Shown here in pieces: positions 34,291-42,644 of a stretch of 64,000 nt of DNA. The notes beneath the pieces are model-generated. The model ran no database searches. It worked only from the letters and a program-made list of their open reading frames with translations, and was not told where the DNA came from. Origin of the DNA: an uncultured Prevotellaceae bacterium (GTDB taxonomy: Bacteria; Bacteroidota; Bacteroidia; Bacteroidales; Muribaculaceae); the NCBI GenBank assembly GCA_946406035.1, contig CAMJJG010000003.1, positions 45,310 through 109,309 on the forward strand, written 5' to 3'. The first letter of the stretch is position 1. Every line of letters starts with the position of its first letter. The translations under genes and the position numbers were made by a program.

Positions 34291-37200
34291 TCAGTAGCCG
34301 AAGATCTCCTCGAGCGTCAAGCGACGGATGGGAGCGATCTTCTCCAGGCCCTTGATGTCGAGCTCCTTCTCGTCACCCAGAATGAGGTAACGGTAGGGCT
34401 TATTGGCCATGGACTGCTGCTCAAAGTTGACGATGTCCTGCAGCTTGAGGCTGGGCAGGGCGTTATAGACTACCGAGTTGATGTCATAGTCCAGACCCAG
34501 TCGCTTGGCGTTGACGTAGCTGTTGAGCACGCCACCACGCACGGTGCGGCGGCTGGCCAGCTTCTTCATCAGCGACTCCTTGGCCAGGGCAAAGGCGGCC
34601 TCGCTCTGGGGGATGGTGCCCACGATGTTGTTAAACTCGCGCACGCAGTCCATCATCTTGTCGTTCTGGGTGATGATGTAGGTCATGGCATACTCGGGAT
34701 GTCCCTTCTCATAAGGCTGGCGGTAGTAGGCAGCTGCCGAGTAGGCCAGGCCGCGCGACTCGCGCAGCTCCTGGAAGACGATGCCGTTCATGCCGCCGCC
34801 AAAGTACTCGTTGAACAGGTTGATCACGGCAGCGTGCTCGGGAGCCCACTGGGTGCCCTGGTTGTGGTACTGCACCATGTAGATGTTCTTAGCCTCATAG
34901 GGGGCCAGCAGGATTTCGGTCCTCGGCGTGGTCTGCTCCATGTAGGGGGTGCCCACGGGCACAGCGGCCAGGCGCTTGGGGGTCTTGTGGACCTTCTTGA
35001 GGCACTTGCTCAATTCCTTCTCGGTCATGGGGCCATAATACATCACGGTGTGCTCCATGCCGCGCAGGCCCTTGACCAGGGCGAGCAGCTCGGCGGGCTT
35101 GGTGTCGCGCAGCTGCTGGGCACTCATTATGTTGGTGTAGGAGTTGCGGGGACCGTACATGCCGTACTCGTTCAGGCGGTTGAAGCACTCCTCCTGGTTC
35201 TGCTTGGCATCGTTGCGGCTCTTGAGGATGAGTTCTACCATGCTGCGGTAGGCCTCCTCATCGACCTGTGCGTTCTGCATCAGGTCCTCAGCAAGCTTGA
35301 GGGCCTCGGGCATGTTCTCGCTCAGTCCGCTCAGGGTCAGGTAGGTCTCGTTGTCGCTGACGTTCATCGAGATGTTGCAGGCCAGCTTGTACAGGCGCTG
35401 CTTGAACTCGGTGGCGCTCATCTTCTTGGTACCCAGGAAGTCCAGATAGCTCAGCGCGATATCATAGCGGTTGTCGGCCGTGTTGCCGAAGTCATACTTG
35501 TAGGTCAACGTGAACAGGTCGTCCTGGTCGTTGTGCTTGTAGAGCAGCGGCAGCTTCTTGCTGGTCTGTCCCACGGTCATCTCCTTGTTGTAGTCGACAA
35601 ACTGCGGCTGGATGGGCTCGACGATCTCGCTGAGGATATTCTTCACGAAGTCGCTCTTCATGTCGCGGTTGGTGGGAATCGGGGTGATCTGGGGCTTGTC
35701 GATCTTCTTGGCGGTGGTGTCCTCGCCCATGCGCTTATAGACGCACACGAAGTTGTTGTCCAGCAGGTGGCGGTTGGCAAAGGCCACGATCTGCTCCTTG
35801 GTCATACCGGCCATGCGGTCGAGTTTGCCGACCTCCTGAGCCCAGTCAACGTGGTTGATGTAGGCATTGACCAGTTGGCGCGTGCGCGAGCCGTTGTTGT
35901 CCAGGGCGCGCAGGTAGTTCAACTTGTTGTTGTTGACCACGCTCACCAGCAGGTCGTCGTCAAACTGGCCCTTGCGCAACTTGTCCAGTTCGCCCAGCAT
36001 CAGGGCGCGCACCTCTTCGAGGCTTTGGCCCTCATTGGGATAACCCAGGAGCATGAGCATCGAGTAGTCGGTCATCTGGTCGCTGTAGGCGCCTGCGCCC
36101 ATGACCTTCATGGGTTGGTTCAGGTTCAGGTCGATGAGACCAGCCGTGCCGTTGGAGAGCATCTCGGCGATGACGTCAACGGTGTCGTTCTCCAGCGAGT
36201 TGCCGGCACCGAAGCGCCAGCCCAGGGCCACAAACTCGGCCTCCTGGCCCATGACGGTAGTGTCGATGGGAGCCACGATGGGCTTGAGGGGGGCGAAGTC
36301 GGGACGGTACAGGTTGTTGTTGGGCTTCCAACTGCCGAAGTGGCGCTCCAGGATGGTGATCACCTCGTCGGGGTCAAAGTCACCGGCCATGCAGATGGCC
36401 ACGTTGTTGGGGCAGTAGTAGTTGTTGAAGTAGTTCTTGATGTTGGTGATCGAGGGGTTCTTCAAGTGTTCCTGCGTGCCGATGGTCGTCTGGGTGCCAT
36501 AGGGGTGGGTGGGGAACATCTTGGCGTTCATGGCCTCGAAGAGCTTCCACTGGTCGTTGGCGATGCCGATGTTGTACTCCTCATACACGGCCTCGAGCTC
36601 GGTGTGGAAACCGCGGATGACCATGTTCTGGAAGCGGTCGGCCTGGATGCGTGCCCAGCGGTCTACCTCGTTGGCGGGGATGTCCTCGGTGTAGCAGGTG
36701 ACGTCGGTGCTGGTATAAGCGTTGGTGCCGATACCGCCGATGCCGGCCATCAGCTTGTCATACTCGTTGGGGATGTTGTACCGGGCGGCCAGCTGCGAGA
36801 TGCTGTCGATCTGGTGGTAGAGCACGCGACGGCGCTCGGGGTCCTTGACCAGGCGGTATTGCTCATAGCGGGCCTCGATGGTGTCGAGCAGGGCGCGCTC
36901 GGCGTCATAGTTGCTCGTGCCGAACTGCTTGGTGCCCTTGAACATCAGGTGCTCCAGGTAGTGGGCCAGACCGGTGGTCTCGGCAGGGTCATTGCGCGAG
37001 CCGGTGCGCACGGCGATGTGGGCCGAGATGCGGGGGCTCTGGTGATTGACGCTCAGGAACACCTTCAGTCCGTTGCTCAGCGTGTACATCTGAGTGGCCA
37101 TCGGGTCACCGGGAACGGTAGTCCCCTTGGGTGCGTTAGCGGCCATGCCCAGGCACACCAGGGCGGCCAGCACCATCATTACTAATCTTGAATGTTTCAT
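34291..37200 (-). CDS. M16 family (pitrilysin-type) zinc protease
   Basis: 969 residues, double-length M16 layout. A signal peptide (ALVCLGMAANA) puts it in the periplasm or envelope. The inverted zinc site is HYLEH (His80, Glu83, His84) within GLAHYLEHLMFKGTKQFG; the third ligand lies in ELEAVYEEYN (201-210). The N-terminal half is catalytic. The C-terminal half is the structural partner, with a second M16-type substrate-binding region (NYYCPNNVAICMAGDFDPDE belongs to the first half; GGMNGIVFQELRESRGLAYS to the second). It probably degrades peptides to help nutrition or clean-up. It is monocistronic, with a TAATTTTG -7 element at 37248-37255. Confidence 0.95.
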   Translation of the reverse strand: MKHSRLVMMVLAALVCLGMAANAPKGTTVPGDPMATQMYTLSNGLKVFLSVNHQSPRISAHIAVRTGSRNDPAETTGLAHYLEHLMFKGTKQFGTSNYDAERALLDTIEARYEQYRLVKDPERRRVLYHQIDSISQLAARYNIPNEYDKLMAGIGGIGTNAYTSTDVTCYTEDIPANEVDRWARIQADRFQNMVIRGFHTELEAVYEEYNIGIANDQWKLFEAMNAKMFPTHPYGTQTTIGTQEHLKNPSITNIKNYFNNYYCPNNVAICMAGDFDPDEVITILERHFGSWKPNNNLYRPDFAPLKPIVAPIDTTVMGQEAEFVALGWRFGAGNSLENDTVDVIAEMLSNGTAGLIDLNLNQPMKVMGAGAYSDQMTDYSMLMLLGYPNEGQSLEEVRALMLGELDKLRKGQFDDDLLVSVVNNNKLNYLRALDNNGSRTRQLVNAYINHVDWAQEVGKLDRMAGMTKEQIVAFANRHLLDNNFVCVYKRMGEDTTAKKIDKPQITPIPTNRDMKSDFVKNILSEIVEPIQPQFVDYNKEMTVGQTSKKLPLLYKHNDQDDLFTLTYKYDFGNTADNRYDIALSYLDFLGTKKMSATEFKQRLYKLACNISMNVSDNETYLTLSGLSENMPEALKLAEDLMQNAQVDEEAYRSMVELILKSRNDAKQNQEECFNRLNEYGMYGPRNSYTNIMSAQQLRDTKPAELLALVKGLRGMEHTVMYYGPMTEKELSKCLKKVHKTPKRLAAVPVGTPYMEQTTPRTEILLAPYEAKNIYMVQYHNQGTQWAPEHAAVINLFNEYFGGGMNGIVFQELRESRGLAYSAAAYYRQPYEKGHPEYAMTYIITQNDKMMDCVREFNNIVGTIPQSEAAFALAKESLMKKLASRRTVRGGVLNSYVNAKRLGLDYDINSVVYNALPSLKLQDIVNFEQQSMANKPYRYLILGDEKELDIKGLEKIAPIRRLTLEEIFGY

Positions 37201-37247
37201 TCTCTAGGTTTTAGGTTGTTATTGGTTGAAATTTAGGTTACTGGGCG

Positions 37248-37255
37248 CAAAATTA
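37248..37255 (-). promoter_or_regulatory. -7 element of the M16 protease gene
   Basis: Minus strand TAATTTTG; the sequence 19 bases further reads ATTG on the minus strand, one base off TTTG. It shares space with the terminator of the upstream sigma operon. Confidence 0.5.
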
Positions 37256-37268
37256 ATAAAATCAGTTG

Positions 37269-37308
37269 AAAAAACAATCCCACAGCAAAGTAGATTGTTG
37301 TGGGATTG
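37269..37308 (-). terminator. Terminator of the ECF sigma operon
   Basis: Perfect arms caatcccaca (37275-37284) and tgtgggattg (37299-37308); on the minus strand six Ts follow (37274-37269). Confidence 0.85.
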
Positions 37309-37408
37309 CTGGCGTGTGCCATTTTGTTCACAGTACTTGATTTAATACTTGTTGGTTATCTATCAAGTTAATAGCTTTGTCTGTTCAACTGGTTAATCAT
37401 TATCAGAA

Positions 37409-37846
37409 TTATTTTTTGCGTTTTTTTGAAATCATCTCTTGGGTGAACTTGCGTTCGGTCTGCTTGAGCTGGAATAGTTGTTTCTTGGTGAGGATTTTGG
37501 AGAACTTCTCAAAGTATTTCGCTTCGATGTCTCCTTCCTGGATGCGGGTGTTGGACAGAGCCGATGCGGCAACCTCGTAGTCGCGGTCGGAGGGGTTCTT
37601 TTTCTTCTCGACCTCGGCGGCCAGGGCCCTTGCGTTGCGGTTAACCTGATAGATCTCGCGCTCCATCTGCTCATATAGCGGCATGAACTGCCTCTGCTGC
37701 GTCTGGGTCAGTCCCAGTCGCTCGATAATCATCTCATGCTTGGCCTGGTACATGTCGGTCGCAAATTTGGACCGTCCATTGTTTTGTGCCGTCATCGTCG
37801 TGGCGATGGCGAGCACCATAATGAGTATGGAAATATACCTTTTCAT
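37409..37846 (-). CDS. Periplasmic Spy/CpxP-like (LTxxQ-type) helical protein
   Basis: 145 residues with a signal peptide ending near TMTAQ. The mature part is all helical and charged, with an LTQTQQRQFMPLYEQMEREI segment and a later ILTKKQLFQLKQ, resembling the paired LTxxQ motifs of Spy/CpxP-type periplasmic chaperones or stress sensors. It is the last gene of an operon with an ECF sigma factor and a membrane protein, so a feedback or sensing role in envelope stress is inferred. The start is the ATG at 37846, 18 bases after the previous gene. Confidence 0.7.
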   Translation of the reverse strand: MKRYISILIMVLAIATTMTAQNNGRSKFATDMYQAKHEMIIERLGLTQTQQRQFMPLYEQMEREIYQVNRNARALAAEVEKKKNPSDRDYEVAASALSNTRIQEGDIEAKYFEKFSKILTKKQLFQLKQTERKFTQEMISKKRKK

Positions 37847-37864
37847 CGCTGTGAACTCTTTAAA

Positions 37865-38266
37865 TTAGTCGTTGTTGTTCAACACCTCATCGTTGCTCAT
37901 GGCAACCGAGTCCTCGTAGTTGAGGAGGTCATAGTCGCTCACCGAGCCACTCATAATGAAATCCTCGACATTGCTCTTGTCCTCGTGCAGTTTCTCGGCC
38001 ACGGCGCGCACGCTGTTCATGTCGGTGCCGGCGGTGAAGTGGCTGAATACCGACATCATGCACCACACGCCGGCAAACATGGCTGCCAGGTAGGCATATG
38101 GCTTGACGCGTTCCCACATCGAGGGCTTCACGTCGGTGGGAGTGATCTCAACATCGGGCAGCATGGCTGCCATGCGCTTGTTGAAATCGTCAAAGTAATT
38201 GTCCGGCACTTTAAATCCCGGATTCTTACCGTATTTATTCAATATTGTGGAGTCTTCTTGTTTCAT
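37865..38266 (-). CDS. Single-pass membrane protein, likely anti-sigma regulator
   Basis: 133 residues from the ATG at 38266 (an upstream ATG at 38293 is open but sits against the sigma gene stop). The cytoplasmic N-terminus contains FKVPDNYFDDFNKRMAAMLP, a pattern seen in many Bacteroidetes proteins encoded after ECF sigma genes. One membrane segment follows (about 58-77, YLAAMFAGVWCMMSVF), then an acidic extracytoplasmic tail. There is no zinc anti-sigma (ZAS) motif. An anti-sigma role is inferred from size, topology and position. Confidence 0.6.
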   Translation of the reverse strand: MKQEDSTILNKYGKNPGFKVPDNYFDDFNKRMAAMLPDVEITPTDVKPSMWERVKPYAYLAAMFAGVWCMMSVFSHFTAGTDMNSVRAVAEKLHEDKSNVEDFIMSGSVSDYDLLNYEDSVAMSNDEVLNNND

Positions 38267-38299
38267 AACGCCTATTTGACTAAAGAATGTCAAAAAAGT

Positions 38300-38860
38300 T
38301 TAATCGGTCTCGCCTAAAAATTGCTCGATTTTTTTTACGGCATGATGATAAGACGCCTTCAGGGCCCCCTCGCTGGTTCCCAAAATCTCGCTCATCTCGT
38401 CATACTTCATCTCGTCATAGTAGCGCAGGTTGAACACCAGGCGCTGCTTTTCGGGCAGGCTGGCAATGGCCTTCTGCAAGTTGATTTGGGCTTGGTCACC
38501 GTCAAACCACTCGTCGCTCTCGAGCTGGTTGACCAGGAAACTCTCATCGTCGTCGATCGAGAGCTGGTTCATCACCTTCTTCTTGTTGACAAACGTGATC
38601 GACTCGTTAATGGCGATCTTGTAGAGCCACGTCGACAGCTTGGCATCGCCACGGAAGTTGTCGATGCTGGTCCAGGCCTTCATGAAGGTGTTCTGCAACA
38701 CGTCGTTGGCGTCGTCATGGTCAATGACCATGCGGCGTATCTGCCAGTAAAGCTGCGAGCTGTAGTGCTCGATTACCTTACCGAAAGCCGCTTTGCAGGT
38801 CGCCTGGTTGTGCAGTTGCTCAACCACCCGAGCCTCGTCATATTTCTCGCGTGTTGCCAT
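38300..38860 (-). CDS. ECF-type RNA polymerase sigma factor
   Basis: 186 residues. Region 2 contains DANDVLQNTFMKAWTSIDNF and STWLYKIAINESI; region 4 contains LPEKQRLVFNLRYYDEMKYDEMSEILGTS, the sigma-70 helix-turn-helix. A variable linker joins them. It would direct RNA polymerase to envelope or stress genes. It is first of a three-gene minus-strand operon with a putative anti-sigma protein and a Spy-like periplasmic protein. No strong TAnnTTTG element is seen upstream, which would fit autoregulation from an ECF promoter. Confidence 0.95.
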   Translation of the reverse strand: MATREKYDEARVVEQLHNQATCKAAFGKVIEHYSSQLYWQIRRMVIDHDDANDVLQNTFMKAWTSIDNFRGDAKLSTWLYKIAINESITFVNKKKVMNQLSIDDDESFLVNQLESDEWFDGDQAQINLQKAIASLPEKQRLVFNLRYYDEMKYDEMSEILGTSEGALKASYHHAVKKIEQFLGETD

Positions 38861-39037
38861 CAGTGAAATTTTTCAAGCCGTAAAGTTAGCAATTTTTTTG
38901 CCAACATAGTCCACAACCGCCATTTTTTATACTTTTTTTAGCTTTTCCCGCAAGGGGGTCGCTGTTGAGCCGCAGCGACAGGTGAAATCTCGAGTGCTGT
39001 AGCGGCTTGGTGCTCCACCTCCCCGGTGCTTGAGACG

Positions 39038-39832
39038 TCAAAATGGCGCTGCTATCTCGATGCGGTGACCGTTGCACTTGAACGACCCCGAGATGGACCG
39101 GCACTGCGACGAGATGACGATGTTGACGTCGGTGATGACATAATCGCCGCCATAGGTCGAATGGGCACGTTCGGTCGAGATGGTGTAGCCATCGGGCGTC
39201 GGGGTCATGAGTAAGCCCAGGAATTGGACGACATCGGCTTCTATCACCTCGGTTGTGTTGATGATGAAATTGTTGATCTGCAGGACGCATCGGTGTCCCT
39301 GGTCGATAGGGGCAAATAGGTAGTCCGACTTGCGGTGCCTGGTGTAGATGAAGCCGTTATCAAGGTTCTGAACCTGGGTCATGGCGGCGGGAAAGTGGAG
39401 GTGGGTGGTAACAACGACTTTCCCGTCATCGTTGCTAAAGGTGAACAGGATCACACTGGTTGCCGTGTTGAGGAGTCCACTCGAGGTGGTCCCGTCATAG
39501 CTGGCCTTCATTGCCGGGTCGCTGAATTCGTAGAGAGTCTCGGTTTGAGGTGACAACCCCATCTCGCCGGTCGTGACGGTGTGGGTGTGGCCGTCTTGAT
39601 CGTTGTAGCTGCAGGTCAGCCGTATGGTCCCGCGAGTGTAATTGAACGCAATGGAGCCCTTGCTGTTCAGGAACGCCACCTCGCCACCCTTGATGGTGCG
39701 GCTGTATAAGTCGAGTTCGATGGTTTCTATATCATCATCGGGCTGGACTACGGGTTCGTCGTCGTGTCCGCATGCGCTAAATGTGGCGCTCATCAATATG
39801 GTAAGAAGATAGTAGTAGAATACCTTTTTCAT
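39038..39832 (-). CDS. Lipoprotein of unknown function (quartet member 1)
   Basis: 264 residues. The lipoprotein signal ends FSAC, then GHDDEPVVQPDDD; the acidic run after Cys resembles the Bacteroidetes export signal for surface lipoproteins. The mature part is beta-rich: SYNDQDGHTHTVTTGEMGL in the first half and a C-terminal GSFKCNGHRIE. The second half parallels the neighbour at 40023, which shares THxxTTxEM, YxITDxN and GSFKC motifs, so the two are paralogs. No enzyme motif is seen. A calycin-like or other beta-barrel fold is possible. It has its own promoter-like element at 39866-39895. Confidence 0.75.
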   Translation of the reverse strand: MKKVFYYYLLTILMSATFSACGHDDEPVVQPDDDIETIELDLYSRTIKGGEVAFLNSKGSIAFNYTRGTIRLTCSYNDQDGHTHTVTTGEMGLSPQTETLYEFSDPAMKASYDGTTSSGLLNTATSVILFTFSNDDGKVVVTTHLHFPAAMTQVQNLDNGFIYTRHRKSDYLFAPIDQGHRCVLQINNFIINTTEVIEADVVQFLGLLMTPTPDGYTISTERAHSTYGGDYVITDVNIVISSQCRSISGSFKCNGHRIEIAAPF

Positions 39833-39865
39833 TGTGTTGTGTGATTAGTTGTTGTGGAATGACTG

Positions 39866-39895
39866 CAAAGTTACTCTTTCCCTTGATTCAGCAAG
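39866..39895 (-). promoter_or_regulatory. Promoter of lipoprotein 1
   Basis: Minus strand TAACTTTG (39873-39866) with CTTG 18 bases upstream (39895-39892), one mismatch to TTTG. Confidence 0.5.
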
Positions 39896-39955
39896 GATCT
39901 GTATCGCAAAATGTGAAATATTATTGTGTCACGCGCCTAGGGCATCATCAACAGC

Positions 39956-39985
39956 GCGGGGGCGCCTCGTTGTGAGTGCCCCCGC
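39956..39985 (-). terminator. Hairpin after lipoprotein 2
   Basis: Arms gcgggggc (39956-39963) and gcccccgc (39978-39985). No T tail. It separates lipoprotein 2 from the promoter of lipoprotein 1. Confidence 0.5.
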
Positions 39986-40022
39986 TCCCTCTGTTATGAT
40001 GTGTGACGGCTATGTGAGTCCG

Positions 40023-40805
40023 TTAAATGGCGCTGGGGAACATATAGCCAGCAACCTTGAAGTCAAGGTCGGCGCACTTGAACGAGCCGTCGATGATGCG
40101 TCCATCACCGTCGAGGACAAAGTTTAGGTCGGTAATCGTGTAGTAGCCCGAGTAGCTCGACTCTACTTCAGCGGCACTAACGGTGTAGCCAGTGGCGGTG
40201 GGCGTGAGCTTCAGGCCCTTGTACTCGATAGTGGCAGCCTGCACCGAGCCGTTGATGTTGGGCGCGAAGTTGCTGATTTGCATCGAGCAGGTCTCGCCCG
40301 TAGCATCGGGCAAGAACCAGTAGGCCGACGCCTCGTGACTGTAGTTGAAGTTGTTGTCGGGGTTGGTGACAGTGGTCGTGACATAGGCATACAGCAAGTA
40401 GTTGCTCGAAACCACGGTGGCGCCGTCAACGGTGAATCGGAACCACAATGAACCTGTAGCCAGATCAAAATTACCCGTGAGGCCCTCCAGCAATGAGCTG
40501 GTGTTGGCGTTGTTGAACGAGTAGTTGGTCCCCGTCTTGTCGAGCGACATCTTCATCTCGGGGGTGGTTATATTGTGTGTCTCGCCGTTTGCGTCCTTGT
40601 AGGACGTCGTGATTTTGATGATCTTGTTGGTATAGTCCACCTCGGCGCTGGCCGTTCCCTGTGAGAATGTGATTTCATTGCCGTCGATGAGGCGATTGTT
40701 GATTGTCCCCGAGAATGACTGCTTGTTGACGGGGTCATCATTGTTGCAGGCGGTAAAGACCATAATGGCGGTCAAGGCGAGCAGGTAGGAAAAAACTTTT
40801 TTCAT
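40023..40805 (-). CDS. Lipoprotein of unknown function (quartet member 2)
   Basis: 260 residues. Lipobox FTAC, followed by NNDDP, an acidic export-type signal. It is beta-rich, with TTSYKDANGETHNITTPEMKM and GYYTITDLNFVLDGDGRI, then GSFKCADLDFKV; these elements are shared with lipoprotein 1 and suggest gene duplication. It lies 29 bases after the gene at 40835, so the two are probably one transcript. No catalytic or metal-binding signature is visible. Surface exposure is inferred from the acidic residues after Cys. Confidence 0.75.
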   Translation of the reverse strand: MKKVFSYLLALTAIMVFTACNNDDPVNKQSFSGTINNRLIDGNEITFSQGTASAEVDYTNKIIKITTSYKDANGETHNITTPEMKMSLDKTGTNYSFNNANTSSLLEGLTGNFDLATGSLWFRFTVDGATVVSSNYLLYAYVTTTVTNPDNNFNYSHEASAYWFLPDATGETCSMQISNFAPNINGSVQAATIEYKGLKLTPTATGYTVSAAEVESSYSGYYTITDLNFVLDGDGRIIDGSFKCADLDFKVAGYMFPSAI

Positions 40806-40834
40806 AGTTGATAATGAGTAGTTAAATTGATTAA

Positions 40835-41683
40835 TTAATAGGCTGAATAATCGGGATATGTGCGGCCTGTTGCCGTGACGGTGGCGCTACCCCCTATCAT
40901 GTAGTTGGCGTCAAGGCTGTCGTTCACCAGGTCGATGGTGGCGTTGAACGTCTTGAACGGGTACTTGTCGGTGGTGCTGATGACGCTGCCCGTGCTATCG
41001 ACATAATTGCGGTAGGTGGCTATGGTCTTGAGATTCTCGCTGTTGATGGAGTAGCCATTGGGCGTGACCGTCACGGGAACACTGCTTGCCGTGATGTTGT
41101 TGAAGTACTTCAAGTCCTTGGCGTGAACAATGCCCATGACCTTGACCGTGGCGGTCTTGCTGGCGGGCTGGATAGAGAACTGATACATGGTGTTCTCCAT
41201 CTGGGTGGTCTGGGTCGTGTCGTCATAGGAGATGGTGTTCTTGGTCTTGAGGAAGAACACATCGGGGATGGTCGAGATGACGCGGATGCCGCTCGACGTG
41301 GTGTAGCGGTAGCGTATCGCTCCCTCGTTAAAGTCGACATATCCCTTAAAGTCTTGCACCTCGCTAGTGGCCGTCGCCGTGAGCTCGTAGAACCCCAGCC
41401 GCTTGGGCGTGGCGGTAATGCCCTTGATGCTCACCGTGTGGTCGGTGCCGTCGTTATAGCTCAACTCGACCGATGCCGTGTGTTTGACGGTGTCAAGAAC
41501 GAGCTTGTTGTGGGTCGTGGCCAGGTCGATGGCCTCGCCAGTAATGGTGTTAACCATGTGGTTGATCATCGTTGTGTTTACCGTGAACACGCCGTCGCCG
41601 CGCTTGGGCTCGTCGTTGTCGCTGCACGATACAGCGGCGCTCAGCACCGCGATCGAAGCAATCAGTAACAGGATCTTCTTCAT
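40835..41683 (-). CDS. Lipoprotein of unknown function (quartet member 3)
   Basis: 282 residues. Lipobox VSC, then SDNDEPKRGD. Beta-rich with VELSYNDGTDHTVSIKGI in the same place as the SYND/SYKD elements of members 1 and 2, indicating distant homology. Later sequence (TVTPNGYSINSENLKTI) parallels LTPTATGYTVSAAEV of member 2. A TATCTTTG -7 element lies 39 bases upstream. It is first of a two-gene unit with member 2. The function is unknown. Confidence 0.75.
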   Translation of the reverse strand: MKKILLLIASIAVLSAAVSCSDNDEPKRGDGVFTVNTTMINHMVNTITGEAIDLATTHNKLVLDTVKHTASVELSYNDGTDHTVSIKGITATPKRLGFYELTATATSEVQDFKGYVDFNEGAIRYRYTTSSGIRVISTIPDVFFLKTKNTISYDDTTQTTQMENTMYQFSIQPASKTATVKVMGIVHAKDLKYFNNITASSVPVTVTPNGYSINSENLKTIATYRNYVDSTGSVISTTDKYPFKTFNATIDLVNDSLDANYMIGGSATVTATGRTYPDYSAY

Positions 41684-41721
41684 TGTTTTCTCTTGTCGTG
41701 TTAGTTGTTTTTTAGCCGCTG

Positions 41722-41729
41722 CAAAGATA
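41722..41729 (-). promoter_or_regulatory. -7 element of lipoprotein 3
   Basis: Minus strand TATCTTTG, directly after the terminator of lipoprotein 4. Confidence 0.5.
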
Positions 41730-41730
41730 T

Positions 41731-41770
41731 ATTAAAAAACAAATGGTGCATCGATTCTTGCACCATTTGT
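41731..41770 (-). terminator. Intrinsic terminator of lipoprotein 4
   Basis: Perfect 12-base arms acaaatggtgca (41739-41750) and tgcaccatttgt (41759-41770); on the minus strand TTTTTTAAT follows. Confidence 0.88.
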
Positions 41771-41811
41771 AATCATTTTTATATTAAATGTCGTTAAAAA
41801 CAGCGTTGTGT

Positions 41812-42501
41812 TCACTTGAGCTTTCCCTGCTCGGCAAAGTGGCCGCCGTGGCAGTCAAAGGCGATGCCATAGGTCTTGGCACTCGTGTTGACCGTGCAGG
41901 TGAGATTGTTGACCAGATAGGCGTCGCCGGGCATGGGCATCCAGGTGGTGCCGCGCATCATGTAGGCCACGATGCCGGTGCCGGCATAGGTATAGACCTT
42001 ACCGTCCTTGTCAGCGGTCACGGGGGCGTCCACGAGCAGGGTCATTGCGGGTGAGGTGGCCTCGCCGATGCGGAACACGATGTTGTACATGTAGATGCTG
42101 CTCGAGTCCTTGTCCATGTCGATGTCAAACATGAAATGGGTGTCGGTTTCGCTCTGATATTCACTCTCGACCGAGAAACGAGCAAGCTTGTCATTCTTTG
42201 GTATCGTCAGTTCAAGAGTAGTAGTCTCGCTAATCTTTTGGTTGGCTTCTTTAGCAGTTGCTGTAAAGACGGCTACATAATCTTGATAACTCCGTTGCAG
42301 GATCGTAGGGTTAGTGGTGCTTTCTCCATCTAAGTAGAGTAAAACTTCGCCCTGACCCTTAGCGGTGACAATCGCTTGGTCTTCCAGAATTTCATAGGTT
42401 ATTTCTGGGGCAGCAGTTTGTCCGGGCTCATCATCGCCGCAGGCGGTAAACACCATGCCTAACAGTGTGGCGATGAATAACATTGAGAAAAATTTCTTCA
42501 T
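41812..42501 (-). CDS. Lipoprotein of unknown function (quartet member 4)
   Basis: 229 residues. Lipobox FTAC, then GDDEPGQ. The first domain (about 30-95) looks like a small beta sandwich, with ITYEILEDQAIVTAKGQGEVLLYLDG, quoted in part, of the kind found in Bacteroidetes surface lipoproteins; the rest is beta-rich and ends GIAFDCHGGHF. It aligns less clearly to members 1-3 but the ending (V-N-T...GIAFDCHG) resembles their GSFKC ending. It has a strong promoter and terminator of its own. It lies between the TonB receptor gene and lipoprotein 3. The function is unknown. Confidence 0.75.
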   Translation of the reverse strand: MKKFFSMLFIATLLGMVFTACGDDEPGQTAAPEITYEILEDQAIVTAKGQGEVLLYLDGESTTNPTILQRSYQDYVAVFTATAKEANQKISETTTLELTIPKNDKLARFSVESEYQSETDTHFMFDIDMDKDSSSIYMYNIVFRIGEATSPAMTLLVDAPVTADKDGKVYTYAGTGIVAYMMRGTTWMPMPGDAYLVNNLTCTVNTSAKTYGIAFDCHGGHFAEQGKLK

Positions 42502-42575
42502 TGTTGCTTGTCTTGAAATTTGTTATAAAAATGTAATATTCTAATTATCAGGTTGTTTTGATGATTTTGTGGCTG

Positions 42576-42607
42576 CAAATTTATATGATTTTACTTAACC
42601 GTACAAA
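42576..42607 (-). promoter_or_regulatory. Promoter of lipoprotein 4
   Basis: Minus strand TTTG (42607-42604), 20 bases, TAAATTTG (42583-42576). Leader about 70 bases. Confidence 0.75.
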
Positions 42608-42644
42608 CAATTGTCAGTGTTTTCTGCAACCTGTTAAAGAAGTT

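Noticed and set aside
34273..37185. 970-codon plus-strand frame opposite the M16 protease gene
   Set aside because: The minus strand encodes a complete protease with zinc site; the plus frame is low-complexity Val/Leu/His-rich antisense.
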